A DNA stretch of 64,000 nt. Source: Acinetobacter pittii. Lineage in GTDB: Bacteria > Pseudomonadota > Gammaproteobacteria > Pseudomonadales > Moraxellaceae. The stretch covers positions 868,001 through 932,000 of the forward strand of contig NZ_CP139286.1 of NCBI RefSeq assembly GCF_034067285.1, written 5' to 3'. The notes under the pieces were generated by a model that ran no database searches, was not told the origin of the DNA, and saw only the letters and a list, made by a program, of their open reading frames with translations. Position numbers and translations under genes: made by a program. Positions 18,982 through 27,582 of the stretch are shown here, one piece after another. The first letter of the stretch is position 1; each line of letters opens with the position of its first letter.

Positions 18982-20061
18982 ATGCGCGCGTACAATTTCT
19001 GTGCTGGTCCTGCTGCATTACCTACTGCCGTTTTAGAAAAAGCTCAACAAGAATTGTTGGATTGGCAAGGTAAAGGTCTATCCATCATGGAAATGAGTCA
19101 CCGTAGTGCTGACTATGTTGCTGTAGCTGAAAAAGCTGAGGCAGATTTACGCAAGTTAATGAATATTCCAGAAAACTATAAAGTACTGTTTTTACAAGGC
19201 GGTGCGTCATTACAATTTTCTGCGATTCCTTTAAACCTTTTAGGTAAGAACAGTAAAGCCGACTATATTCATACTGGCATCTGGTCTGAAAAAGCGTTAA
19301 AAGAAGCAAAACGTTATGGCGATATTAATGTTGTAGAAGCTGGTATTAAAGTAGATGGCAAGTTCGCAATTTCTGAACAAAGCGAATGGAATTTGTCTGA
19401 TGATGCAGCCTATGTACATTATGCAGATAATGAAACGATTGGTGGCCTACAGTTCGCAGGAATTCCTGATGTAAAAGCGCCACTTGTTTGTGATTATTCA
19501 TCAAGTATTTTATCTGCTCCATTAGATGTGACCAAGTTTGGTCTAATCTATGCTGGTGCGCAAAAAAATATTGGTCCTGCTGGTTTAACAATTGTCATTA
19601 TTCGTGATGACTTACTTGATCAAGCTAAACCAGAAATTCCAAGCATTTTAAAATATGCTGACCAAGCCAAAAATGGTTCTATGGTAAATACACCATCGAC
19701 TTATGCATGGTACTTGTCTGGTTTAGTATTTGAGTGGTTGCTAGAGCAGGGTGGGGTAGATGCGATCCATAAAGTGAACCTTGAAAAAGCTCAATTGCTC
19801 TATGGTTATATCGACTCAAGTGATTTCTACAATAACCCGATTGCCATTCCAAACCGTTCAATTATGAATGTACCGTTTACTTTGGCAGATGAAGCTTTAG
19901 AAAAGCAATTCTTAAAAGAAGCGGAAGCTAATCACTTGTTGAATTTAGCTGGACACCGTTCTGTAGGTGGTATGCGTGCAAGTATTTATAATGCCGTACC
20001 ATTAGAAGGTGTACAGGCTTTAATCAACTTTATGGATGATTTTGCAAAGCGTAATGGTTAA
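18982..20061 (+). CDS. serC: phosphoserine aminotransferase
   Basis: 359 residues from the ATG at 18982, which follows AAGGGA; an in-frame start at 18940 would add 14 residues before the family N-terminus (RAYNFCAGPAALP). SerC is a PLP-dependent class V aminotransferase that makes 3-phosphoserine in serine synthesis and acts on an intermediate of pyridoxal phosphate synthesis. The PLP-binding lysine is Lys195 in YAGAQKNIGPAG. The substrate-binding HRS motif (MEMSHRSADY) and the C-terminal GHRSVGGMRASIYNA are present. It appears monocistronic, with a terminator directly after. Confidence 0.97.
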   Translation: MRAYNFCAGPAALPTAVLEKAQQELLDWQGKGLSIMEMSHRSADYVAVAEKAEADLRKLMNIPENYKVLFLQGGASLQFSAIPLNLLGKNSKADYIHTGIWSEKALKEAKRYGDINVVEAGIKVDGKFAISEQSEWNLSDDAAYVHYADNETIGGLQFAGIPDVKAPLVCDYSSSILSAPLDVTKFGLIYAGAQKNIGPAGLTIVIIRDDLLDQAKPEIPSILKYADQAKNGSMVNTPSTYAWYLSGLVFEWLLEQGGVDAIHKVNLEKAQLLYGYIDSSDFYNNPIAIPNRSIMNVPFTLADEALEKQFLKEAEANHLLNLAGHRSVGGMRASIYNAVPLEGVQALINFMDDFAKRNG

Positions 20062-20076
20062 GCAAAACAAAAAAAT

Positions 20077-20101
20077 AAAGCCCTCAAATGAGGGCTTTTA
20101 T
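20077..20101 (+). terminator. rho-independent terminator after serC
   Basis: AAAGCCCTC / GAGGGCTTT stem with an AAAT loop and T-rich tail, 15 bp past the stop. The A-run on the left means it could also end the minus-strand microprotein transcript. Confidence 0.88.
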
Positions 20102-20120
20102 TTATTGAATAAGTTATAAA

Positions 20121-20267
20121 TTAAAAAGGCACTAGGCCAAACTGGTGCATGAATATGGCAGCTAAGAACATACCTAAGACAAAAAAGCAAAACGCACCAG
20201 TATCGACCTTTACGCGCAGGCTACTGGATTGAATGAGGCTGGTAGTTTGTTCGGGTATAATCTTCAT
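20121..20267 (-). CDS. 48-residue single-span membrane microprotein, unknown
   Basis: An ATG at 20267 opens a 48-codon frame ending in TAA at 20121. The product starts with a polar segment (MKIIPEQTTSLIQSSS) and then has one hydrophobic helix (AFCFFVLGMFLAAIFMH) near the C-terminus, the profile of a small tail-anchored inner-membrane protein. An AGG lies 8-9 nt before the start. It begins 33 bp after the 315-residue orphan gene on the same strand and ends just before the serC terminator, so the two minus-strand genes may be one transcript. I recognise no family. Confidence 0.55.
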   Translation of the reverse strand: MKIIPEQTTSLIQSSSLRVKVDTGAFCFFVLGMFLAAIFMHQFGLVPF

Positions 20268-20300
20268 TCAATAACCTAATTATTAAAATATTAGTGAAAT

Positions 20301-21248
20301 TCAATTAGTTTCACCCTTTTTAGCACAAATAGTCGCCTGAATCCAGATATTACCGCGAATATATTCGCCAATATTAAAGTTTTTATACAAATCGTTTTTG
20401 GTTGCAATGCGCACTAATATGGCAGGAAGATCATCTTCTAAAACCAAAGTAACATCATAAAGGGTATATTCTTCCCCCATAAATGTCATAGAAGTTTTGC
20501 CAACAATATTACCTTGGAACCATGCTTCATCTTCTTGACCAAGATTTTCACCGTATAAATAAGCAACCATTTTAGAAAAATCAACAGTTACAGATTCTTG
20601 ATCTTCTGGAGTCTTTGGTTGCCACTCATTAATGAGTTCCTGTAGGTTTTCAGGAGCAACACCATTATGTTCAGTCAAAATTGCATTTAATGCACGGTGA
20701 TGTTTAATCGAAGCTGGATCATCAACAATAATTTTTTCGCCTGCTGGAACAGGTTCTAATTCATATGCCCATGCATTAAATTGGACTTGATAGTTTTGAT
20801 TTTTGTCATATTGACAGTAGTTAACACTAAATAAATTATCAAACGCATAAACAGTTGTATTTTTATTTAGTCTTAAACTTAACACGGCTTGTGTCGCAGA
20901 GTCGCAAGTAATGATGCGTTCAATTTTCGCATTATATTGATATGGACTTTCAAAACTTGGGAAGGCTGTTTTAAGCGCGCGAGGTTTTTGGTTTTCAACA
21001 GCAATAATTTGGTTGATGGTAACCTTTTGATCTTGTGGACCTTGAATAAGCCAAAAAGATGGATCCATGTCTTCTTCATGTTCACACAAACCCATTGGCA
21101 TTACAGGTGCATCAAGTGCCAGTCCTAACCATTTTGGTACATCTGTTTCGGGATGGGACGTCAATAGATTCCAATGTTCTCCATGACTACCAAAATTTTG
21201 GTCATTTACTTTAATAACTTCTGGACTGTTTTGATTTTTCATAAGCAC
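20301..21248 (-). CDS. hypothetical protein, 315 residues, no recognised domain
   Basis: A long uninterrupted frame of normal codon use with no signal peptide or membrane helix. The first start is GTG at 21248; an ATG two codons later (21242) is equally possible. The sequence is acidic and soluble, with aromatic-rich stretches (PKWLGLAL, MDPSFWLIQGPQ, QFNAWAYELEP) and a C-terminal beta-like part (YTLYDVTLVLEDDLPAILVRIATK). I do not recognise it. Divergent from the YaiI gene and upstream of a 48-residue membrane protein. A cytoplasmic role is likely, but nothing in the sequence says which. Confidence 0.75.
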   Translation of the reverse strand: MLMKNQNSPEVIKVNDQNFGSHGEHWNLLTSHPETDVPKWLGLALDAPVMPMGLCEHEEDMDPSFWLIQGPQDQKVTINQIIAVENQKPRALKTAFPSFESPYQYNAKIERIITCDSATQAVLSLRLNKNTTVYAFDNLFSVNYCQYDKNQNYQVQFNAWAYELEPVPAGEKIIVDDPASIKHHRALNAILTEHNGVAPENLQELINEWQPKTPEDQESVTVDFSKMVAYLYGENLGQEDEAWFQGNIVGKTSMTFMGEEYTLYDVTLVLEDDLPAILVRIATKNDLYKNFNIGEYIRGNIWIQATICAKKGETN

Positions 21249-21505
21249 GATGCTGTTGGGTTCACATTACTTGTTATATTAAATCGAGGGTGTTTGCTAT
21301 TTTTCAAGTCACCATATGTAAATTCTCTTGTAAAAGCGCGTATTTAGTCATTTAAAGAGAAATACTACTTTTATTGATAAATTAAAAACAAACCTAATCT
21401 ATAAAAACTTCAACGTTGAAATTAAAAATAAGTTTAATGTTTATTTCTACTCACCTTAGAAAAGCATCTGTTAGACTAATATTTTTAATGGAAATAGAGA
21501 ATAAC

Positions 21506-21976
21506 GTGCTGCCATTTAAGCTATGGGTAGACGCAGACGCCTTACCAAAAATTTTACGCGAAGTAATTTTACGTGCATCAGATCGTTATCAATTAGAAGT
21601 TATTTTTGTTGCCAATCAAAATGTTGGGATTACGCCTTCTGTACGCATTAAATCAATACAGGTTTTAAGCGGCGCCGATCAGGCAGATAAAGAAATAGTC
21701 GAGCGTATGGTTGAAAATGACATTGTCATTACGCAGGATATTCCACTGGCAGCTCAGGTGATTGAGAAAGGCGGGGTGGCTATTCATCCGCGTGGTGAAG
21801 TTTATACAACTGCGAATGTTAAAGCACGTTTACATCTACGTGATTTTATGGACACGCTTCGTGGCGCGGGTGTGCAAACTGGTGGACCGCCTCCTATTTC
21901 CGAACGAGATAAACGTGAATTTTCAAGTTCATTAGATCAAACGATTTTAAAGCAAAAACGTAAAACAGCTAAGTGA
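21506..21976 (+). CDS. YaiI/YqxD family protein (UPF0178, NYN/PIN-like fold)
   Basis: 156 residues from the GTG at 21506; an ATG at 21488 would add six residues. The GTG has a purine-rich GAGA at proper spacing and puts the family opening ([18 protein letters not shown]) close to the N-terminus. Conserved acidic residues ([27 protein letters not shown]) and the segment [13 protein letters not shown] are typical. The family is predicted to have a PIN/NYN nuclease-like fold, but its function is not established. The next gene begins 7 bp later, so they are probably co-transcribed. Confidence 0.85.
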   Translation: MLPFKLWVDADALPKILREVILRASDRYQLEVIFVANQNVGITPSVRIKSIQVLSGADQADKEIVERMVENDIVITQDIPLAAQVIEKGGVAIHPRGEVYTTANVKARLHLRDFMDTLRGAGVQTGGPPPISERDKREFSSSLDQTILKQKRKTAK

Positions 21977-21983
21977 GCATCAC

Positions 21984-22892
21984 ATGCCATCGCAAACCAA
22001 TTTGGCTTTAACCTATGCATTGTTAGTGTTTATCTGGGCAACAACTCCTTTGGCAATCGTCTGGAGTGTGTCAGATCTACATCTGATGTGGGCATTGTTA
22101 TTACGCTTTTTTATTGCATTGCCTTTGGCAGTCATCATATTGCTAATTTTAAGAACACCTTTTCCGACTCATCGGCAAGCAGTTCATAGCTATATTGCCG
22201 GATCTTTTAGCTTAATTGGTTCTCAAATTTTCACTTATGCCGCGACCCAATATTTAAGTTCAGGCATGATTGCGCTTATGTTTGGTTTGGCACCTATTAT
22301 GGCGGGGCTTATTGGTCGGTTTGCATTTGGCCAACAACTTTATAAGCTACAATGGTTGGGCATGGCAATTGCTGTCTGTGGGTTAGCTATTATTTGTTTG
22401 AGCGGTGCGAATCAGCATGTACACCCGTTTGGTATTGTTCTCATGCTGATCAGTGTGTTTGTTTATTCTTTTTCAATTTTCTGGGTTAAGAAAGTTAATG
22501 CACAAATTCAGCCGATGGCTCAGGCAACAGGTTCTATTTTAGTTTCTTCTATTTTTGCTAGTTGTTTTATCCCATTTATTTGGCAATATGCACCGACACA
22601 TTTACCAGAAGCCAAATCTTTATTTGCCTTAATTTATACGGTACTTATGGCCTCACTGGTTGCCATGTTCTGCTATTTCAAACTTATACAAAATATTCAG
22701 GCAACTACCTTATCCTTAACGACAGTAATTACGCCAATGATCGCTATGATAATTGGAGCAGCTTTAAATCATGAGCAGCTTTCAATTATGGTTTTTGTCG
22801 GTGCTTTCATTATCTTGTCTGGACTCTTTTTATATTTCTATAAAGACATTCAAGCAAACCGGAACTTTGCTCAACATATGAAGTCTAAATAG
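21984..22892 (+). CDS. EamA/DMT family transporter
   Basis: 302 residues with about ten hydrophobic helices in two EamA repeats. The first opens with LTYALLVFIWATTPLAIVW and the second around GIVLMLISVFVYSFSIFWVKK. DMT transporters move small metabolites or drugs across the inner membrane; the substrate cannot be inferred. It follows the YaiI gene by 7 bp with the ribosome-binding element at the end of that gene. Confidence 0.87.
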   Translation: MPSQTNLALTYALLVFIWATTPLAIVWSVSDLHLMWALLLRFFIALPLAVIILLILRTPFPTHRQAVHSYIAGSFSLIGSQIFTYAATQYLSSGMIALMFGLAPIMAGLIGRFAFGQQLYKLQWLGMAIAVCGLAIICLSGANQHVHPFGIVLMLISVFVYSFSIFWVKKVNAQIQPMAQATGSILVSSIFASCFIPFIWQYAPTHLPEAKSLFALIYTVLMASLVAMFCYFKLIQNIQATTLSLTTVITPMIAMIIGAALNHEQLSIMVFVGAFIILSGLFLYFYKDIQANRNFAQHMKSK

Positions 22893-22918
22893 GAGAAGAT
22901 TTGGGTAATTTGTTGAGC

Positions 22919-23114
22919 TTATTCATTAAATTGTTCTAATTCGTAGCGAAATGCATGATCAAATTGATCTCCTAACTTAAGTAGTAGAAAATAGCGCAGC
23001 AATATCATATTAGGATTGTTAAGGATAAGTCAGAACTTACTGATTTTTAAACCTTAATACAGCATCTAACGGTATGGTCAAATAGTCGATGTGGGTGCAA
23101 TTTGACATCAACAT
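22919..23114 (-). pseudogene. possible remnant of a small minus-strand gene
   Basis: The spacer before lolF holds two protein-like minus-strand fragments in different frames. The first, 23114-23037, reads MLMSNCTHIDYLTIPLDAVL and five more residues, then a stop. The second, 23029-22919, reads ILNNPNMILLRYFLLLKLGD and DQFDHAFRYELEQFNE before a stop. Both are short but of unusually protein-like composition for spacer DNA. A frameshift plus stop between them would explain a decayed small gene. I do not recognise the family. Alternatively the second fragment (ATG at 23008) is an intact 29-residue peptide, or both are chance. Confidence 0.3.
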
Positions 23115-23151
23115 CTTTTATTTTCCATCAATGACCTTGGATTTAGAAGGT

Positions 23152-24387
23152 ATGTTTAAACCAATCTCACTGTATATAGGGTTGAGATATACTCGCGCAA
23201 GACGCAGTAATCATTTTATTTCTTTTATTGCATTGGTTTCGATGGTCGGTTTGACACTCGGTGTCGCTGTATTGATTACGGTACTTTCTGTCATGAACGG
23301 TTTCGATCGCGAATTGAAAAACCGTGTGTTAGGAATGGTGCCGCAAGCGACAGTTTCATCTACTCAAATCCTCACGGATTGGCCTGAGCTGGTGAAGCGA
23401 GTTGAACATCATCCACATGTAACTGGGGTTGCACCTTTTACGCAATTGCAAGGTATGTTAACTGCGCAAGGGCAAGTCGCTGGTATTATGGTGACGGGTA
23501 TTGACCCAAAATATGAAAAGAATGTTTCTATTATTCAAAATCATATTGTTGCCGGAAGCTTAGATTCACTTAAAAAAGGTGAGTTTGGTATTGTGCTTGG
23601 TAAAGATATGGCTGATTCATTGGGCTTACGTCTAAATGACAGTGTGACATTGGTTTTACCTGAAGCAACGCCATCTCCAGCAGGTGTAGTACCGCGTTTC
23701 AAGCGTTTTAAAGTGGTTGGTATTTTTAGTGTAGGGGCCGAAGTTGACTCTATGGTGGGTTATATTGCCCTATATGATGCTTCAACCTTATTACGCTTAC
23801 CAGATGGTGCCCAAGGTGTTCGTTTAAAACTAGATGATATTTTTGCAGCGCCACAAGTTGCCGATGATTTGGTAAAAAGTTTACCAAGTAATTTCTATGC
23901 AACGAACTGGACTTATACACATGGCAATTTGTTTAATGCCATTCAAATGGAAAAAACTCTAGTTGGTTTGTTGCTTGTACTTATTATTGTGGTTGCAGCA
24001 TTTAATATTGTTTCGTCATTGGTCATGGTTGTAACTGATAAAAAATCAGATATTGCAATTTTGCGTACTTTAGGCGCTTCGCCGTCGATGATTACTAAAA
24101 TATTTATGGTTCAAGGCACCGTAATTGGTGTGATTGGTACCGTTGCAGGTACGGTTTTAGGTGTTATTTTAGCTTTAACTATTAGCGATATTATTTCATG
24201 GTTTAACAATGTGTTGGGCTTAAATCTATTTGATGCTTACTTTGTGCATTACCTTCCATCTTATTTAAGATGGCAAGATGTGACGATTATCGTGATTGTT
24301 TCTTTACTTTTAAGCTTTTTGGCGACTATCTATCCGGCGCTTCGTGCTGCCAAAGTTCAACCTGCCGAGGCTTTGCGCTATGAGTAA
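23152..24387 (+). CDS. lipoprotein-releasing ABC transporter permease (LolC/LolE family, LolF-type)
   Basis: 411 residues from the ATG at 23152, where the family N-terminus (MFKPISLYIGLRYTRARR) begins. AGAAGG is only one base before it, so the ATG at 23131 is an alternative. The protein has the Lol/MacB layout. One helix (ISFIALVSMVGLTLGVAVLI) is followed by a periplasmic domain of about 200 residues. Three C-terminal helices come with the FtsX motif (KKSDIAILRTLGAS). With LolD it extracts mature lipoproteins from the inner membrane and hands them to LolA. Only one permease gene adjoins lolD, which fits the LolF type that replaces LolC and LolE in Acinetobacter and relatives. Confidence 0.9.
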   Translation: MFKPISLYIGLRYTRARRSNHFISFIALVSMVGLTLGVAVLITVLSVMNGFDRELKNRVLGMVPQATVSSTQILTDWPELVKRVEHHPHVTGVAPFTQLQGMLTAQGQVAGIMVTGIDPKYEKNVSIIQNHIVAGSLDSLKKGEFGIVLGKDMADSLGLRLNDSVTLVLPEATPSPAGVVPRFKRFKVVGIFSVGAEVDSMVGYIALYDASTLLRLPDGAQGVRLKLDDIFAAPQVADDLVKSLPSNFYATNWTYTHGNLFNAIQMEKTLVGLLLVLIIVVAAFNIVSSLVMVVTDKKSDIAILRTLGASPSMITKIFMVQGTVIGVIGTVAGTVLGVILALTISDIISWFNNVLGLNLFDAYFVHYLPSYLRWQDVTIIVIVSLLLSFLATIYPALRAAKVQPAEALRYE

Positions 24388-25066
24388 AATTGTTTTAGAA
24401 GCGAAAGAAATATACAAACATTTTGATGACGGTAAATCTAAAGTTGAAGTCATTAAAGGTCTTTCTTTACAAGTTGAAGCAGGGCAGTTTGTTTCGATTG
24501 TGGGTGCAAGTGGTTCAGGTAAAAGTACTTTGCTTCATGTGCTAGGTGGTTTAGAGCAACCAACTCAAGGGCAAGTATTTTTAAATGGTCAGCGTTTTGA
24601 TAATTTAGGTGAAGCCGAGCGTGGTTTTCAACGCAACCAATACCTCGGTTTTGTTTATCAATTTCACCACTTATTACCTGAGTTTTCTGCGCTTGAAAAT
24701 GTAGCAATGCCTCTTATGCTTCGAGCAGATAGCCAATTTAAATCGGTAAAAGCACAAGCTGAATATTTACTTGATCGAGTTGGGTTATCTCATCGTATGG
24801 ACCATAAGCCAGGTGAGCTTTCAGGTGGTGAGCGCCAACGTGTGGCTTTAGCGCGTGCTTTAGTCACTAAACCTGCGGTTGTTTTAGCAGATGAGCCAAC
24901 AGGTAATTTAGACCGTAAAACAGCTCTAGGTATTTTTGAGTTACTGACCGATCTTAAGAAAGAACTCAACATGGCAATGTTAATTGTGACCCATGATGAG
25001 CATTTAGCTCAGGCTGCTGATTCTATTTTGCATATGCAAGATGGACTCTGGGTGAGTGGTTCTTAA
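24380..25066 (+). CDS. lolD: lipoprotein-releasing ABC transporter ATPase LolD
   Basis: 228 residues from the ATG at 24380, overlapping the permease stop by 8 bp, so translation is coupled. Walker A GASGSGKST, signature LSGGERQRVALARAL, Walker B VVLADEPTGNLD and the switch histidine (VTHDEH) are all present. LolD is the cytoplasmic ATPase that drives lipoprotein release by the Lol permease encoded just upstream. A terminator lies 24 bp downstream. Confidence 0.95.
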   Translation: MSKIVLEAKEIYKHFDDGKSKVEVIKGLSLQVEAGQFVSIVGASGSGKSTLLHVLGGLEQPTQGQVFLNGQRFDNLGEAERGFQRNQYLGFVYQFHHLLPEFSALENVAMPLMLRADSQFKSVKAQAEYLLDRVGLSHRMDHKPGELSGGERQRVALARALVTKPAVVLADEPTGNLDRKTALGIFELLTDLKKELNMAMLIVTHDEHLAQAADSILHMQDGLWVSGS

Positions 25067-25090
25067 AAATTGTCATTAAATCACATTGTT

Positions 25091-25118
25091 AAAGCCCACT
25101 TAGTTGGGCTTTAATTTT
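25091..25118 (+). terminator. terminator after the lol genes
   Basis: AAAGCCCA / TGGGCTTT stem with a CTTAGT loop followed by a short T tract. Confidence 0.8.
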
Positions 25119-25149
25119 GCCCTTAAAAAGATAATGATTATGACGTTGA

Positions 25150-27582
25150 ATGTTAAAACTTATTTTAATGGGGTGGATTGGGGGTATTGCATTTATGGGG
25201 ATAAATATCCCTCTCATCATGCAATATGGTTGGATCTGTGAAGTATTAATTGTTATAGGTTTTATTTTTTATATTTTTAAGGGGCATACATTTTTAAATC
25301 GGCCCATATTAAAAGCCATTTACTGTCTAGTCTGCGCTATTAGTCTTTTTACTATAGGACATCAATATGCTCAACATGCCTTAAATGAAAGATTACAACT
25401 GCGACAAATGCAGCCTAAATCTTTAGATATAGTTGTGTATGTAGACCACATAAGTGAAGAAAAACAAGATAAGACGCAGCAAACCGTTCAGGTACTAGGG
25501 CAATCCTTACGTCCCGTTAACTGGCTATTATATTTAAAAAGCCAAAAAGTAAACTCAGCGATAGATGAACCAAAATTACAATTAGGTCATTACTATCGAA
25601 TTTCGGGTAAAACCAGACCAGCTCATAGTTATGCAGTAGCAGGAGCTTTTGATCAAGAACGATGGTTTATTCAGCGAGACATAATGTCTGGTTTTAGTGT
25701 TCAAAATATTGAGTCTTTAAGCTCTGATGAAATTTATCGGTTGGGTTATCAATATCATTTAAAAGAGCAACAAAAGTTTTTTAACAGACAAAAATTAAAT
25801 ATAGAAAAATTGCGTCTAAAATTTAGATTGATGCTACAAAAATCTCCTTTGCAAAATAAAGGGCTATTATTAGCTTTATTAACAGGGGATGAAAGTCTCT
25901 TAAATGATGAGATTAAAAATCAATTTAAGGAATTAGGAGTCTCTCATTTGTTGGCGATTTCAGGGCCTCATGTGCTCATTTTTGCCATCATGTTGTCTTG
26001 GGGATTACATCAATTAGTACGGCGTTATTATCCGCAGCTTTATTTGTATCAGCCTAAACAAATTTGGGCCATGGTTCCATTATGTTTCGGTGTTTTGATT
26101 TATACGGCATTTGTTGGTTTTGAAATTCCCGCCTTAAGAACTTTACTTTCAGTATTTTTATTTGCTTCTTTATTATTGATAAAACTGCCTGTTAAGCCAT
26201 TTTCATTGTTAGTTTACAGTGCAAGTCTACTTTTATTTTTCGATCCTTTCAGTGTTTTATCTGCAGGCTTTTGGCTCTCTTATAGTTCCTGCTTTATTTT
26301 ATTACGTATTTATCAAACTATAGAACAGGTTCCAAAACTAGTTTCAATGAGTCTGTTATCTAGAATCATTCTTTTCGGCAAAATCTTAATTGAATCTCAA
26401 GGCAAAATATTTATTGCTCTATGTCCTTTAATGCTGGTTTTCTTTCAACAGATTTCATGGGTTGCACCTTTTACAAATATTATTGCGGTGCCTTTACTCG
26501 GAGGGGTAATTGTTCCTTTAAATATTTTTGCTGCTTGTATATGGCTTATTTTTAATCCTATTGGAAATTTATTTTTTCAAATTAATGATGTCCTGATTAG
26601 TATAGTACTGACATGTTTTGATCTTTTAGAAAAATTATCATTACCATTACAAGGCTTTAGCCTGACAACACTTGATTTAGTTTGCCTTAGCTTCGTTATT
26701 ATTATCTTATTTTTACCGCGTGGGGTTTTACCAAAATCTTGGGGACTCATATGCTGTTTACCCTTGGTTATTCCGAATAAGTCGTCCCAGCAAATTCAAT
26801 TAAATATTATAGATGTGGGACAGGGGCAAGCTATTTTCTTGCAACATCCAGAGCAGACATGGCTCATCGATACAGGTGGTTCTTATGATGAGAAGACTTT
26901 TAGTATTGGTCAAAATGTGGTGATTCCATATTTACGTCAAAAGGGAATTAAACGATTAGATCACGTCATACTATCTCATCTTGACCAAGATCATAGCGGA
27001 GCATTTCCTTCTATCGCTCAGGCTTTTCCTATTAAACAAGTCATATCAAATGAATTATGGAAAGAACAGGTTAAAGAACCTTTTACTTATTGTCATCAAG
27101 GGCAAAAATGGCAATATCCACAATTAGATATTGAAATTCTTTGGCCTAAAGAAAAAGATTTAAATTTAGTTCCTTCAAATCAAAACCAATATTCTTGTGT
27201 GGTTTATATTCATTTAAAACAGATTAATGGTTATCAAAACTATTTAATTATGGGGGATGCTGGGTGGGAAGCAGAATATCAACTTATAAAGGAATACCCT
27301 GAGTTAAAGGTAGATGTTTTGGTATTAGGACATCATGGAAGTAAACATAGTTCAGCTTATGACTTCCTAGCGACTTTAAAGCCAAAGCTTGTGGTGGCTT
27401 CTGCTGGTTTTAATAATCGATATGGACATCCAAGCAAAGAGGTTTTAGCGAGAGTACAAGCACTTCATATTCCATTTAAAAGCACAGTTGAACAAGGAAC
27501 ATTAAGCTTTGTATCTCGCAATCATGAGATGGTTTTATATACTCGACGTTTCGAGCGTACTTGGCTTCACCGGAATTTGTGA
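25150..27582 (+). CDS. comEC: ComEC/Rec2 DNA uptake channel
   Basis: 810 residues. An N-terminal group of helices and an OB-like domain lead to the Competence domain (LLALLTGDESLLNDEIKN through LGVSHLLAISGPHV, about 235-280) with many membrane helices. A C-terminal metallo-beta-lactamase domain follows (NIIDVGQGQAIFLQHP, SHLDQDHSGAFPS with the HxDxDH motif, and LGHHGSKHSS). ComEC carries single-stranded DNA across the inner membrane during natural transformation; the MBL domain is thought to degrade the second strand. Acinetobacter are well known to be naturally competent. The last 48 bp overlap tail-to-tail with the acyltransferase gene on the other strand. The frame is intact. Confidence 0.95.
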   Translation: MLKLILMGWIGGIAFMGINIPLIMQYGWICEVLIVIGFIFYIFKGHTFLNRPILKAIYCLVCAISLFTIGHQYAQHALNERLQLRQMQPKSLDIVVYVDHISEEKQDKTQQTVQVLGQSLRPVNWLLYLKSQKVNSAIDEPKLQLGHYYRISGKTRPAHSYAVAGAFDQERWFIQRDIMSGFSVQNIESLSSDEIYRLGYQYHLKEQQKFFNRQKLNIEKLRLKFRLMLQKSPLQNKGLLLALLTGDESLLNDEIKNQFKELGVSHLLAISGPHVLIFAIMLSWGLHQLVRRYYPQLYLYQPKQIWAMVPLCFGVLIYTAFVGFEIPALRTLLSVFLFASLLLIKLPVKPFSLLVYSASLLLFFDPFSVLSAGFWLSYSSCFILLRIYQTIEQVPKLVSMSLLSRIILFGKILIESQGKIFIALCPLMLVFFQQISWVAPFTNIIAVPLLGGVIVPLNIFAACIWLIFNPIGNLFFQINDVLISIVLTCFDLLEKLSLPLQGFSLTTLDLVCLSFVIIILFLPRGVLPKSWGLICCLPLVIPNKSSQQIQLNIIDVGQGQAIFLQHPEQTWLIDTGGSYDEKTFSIGQNVVIPYLRQKGIKRLDHVILSHLDQDHSGAFPSIAQAFPIKQVISNELWKEQVKEPFTYCHQGQKWQYPQLDIEILWPKEKDLNLVPSNQNQYSCVVYIHLKQINGYQNYLIMGDAGWEAEYQLIKEYPELKVDVLVLGHHGSKHSSAYDFLATLKPKLVVASAGFNNRYGHPSKEVLARVQALHIPFKSTVEQGTLSFVSRNHEMVLYTRRFERTWLHRNL

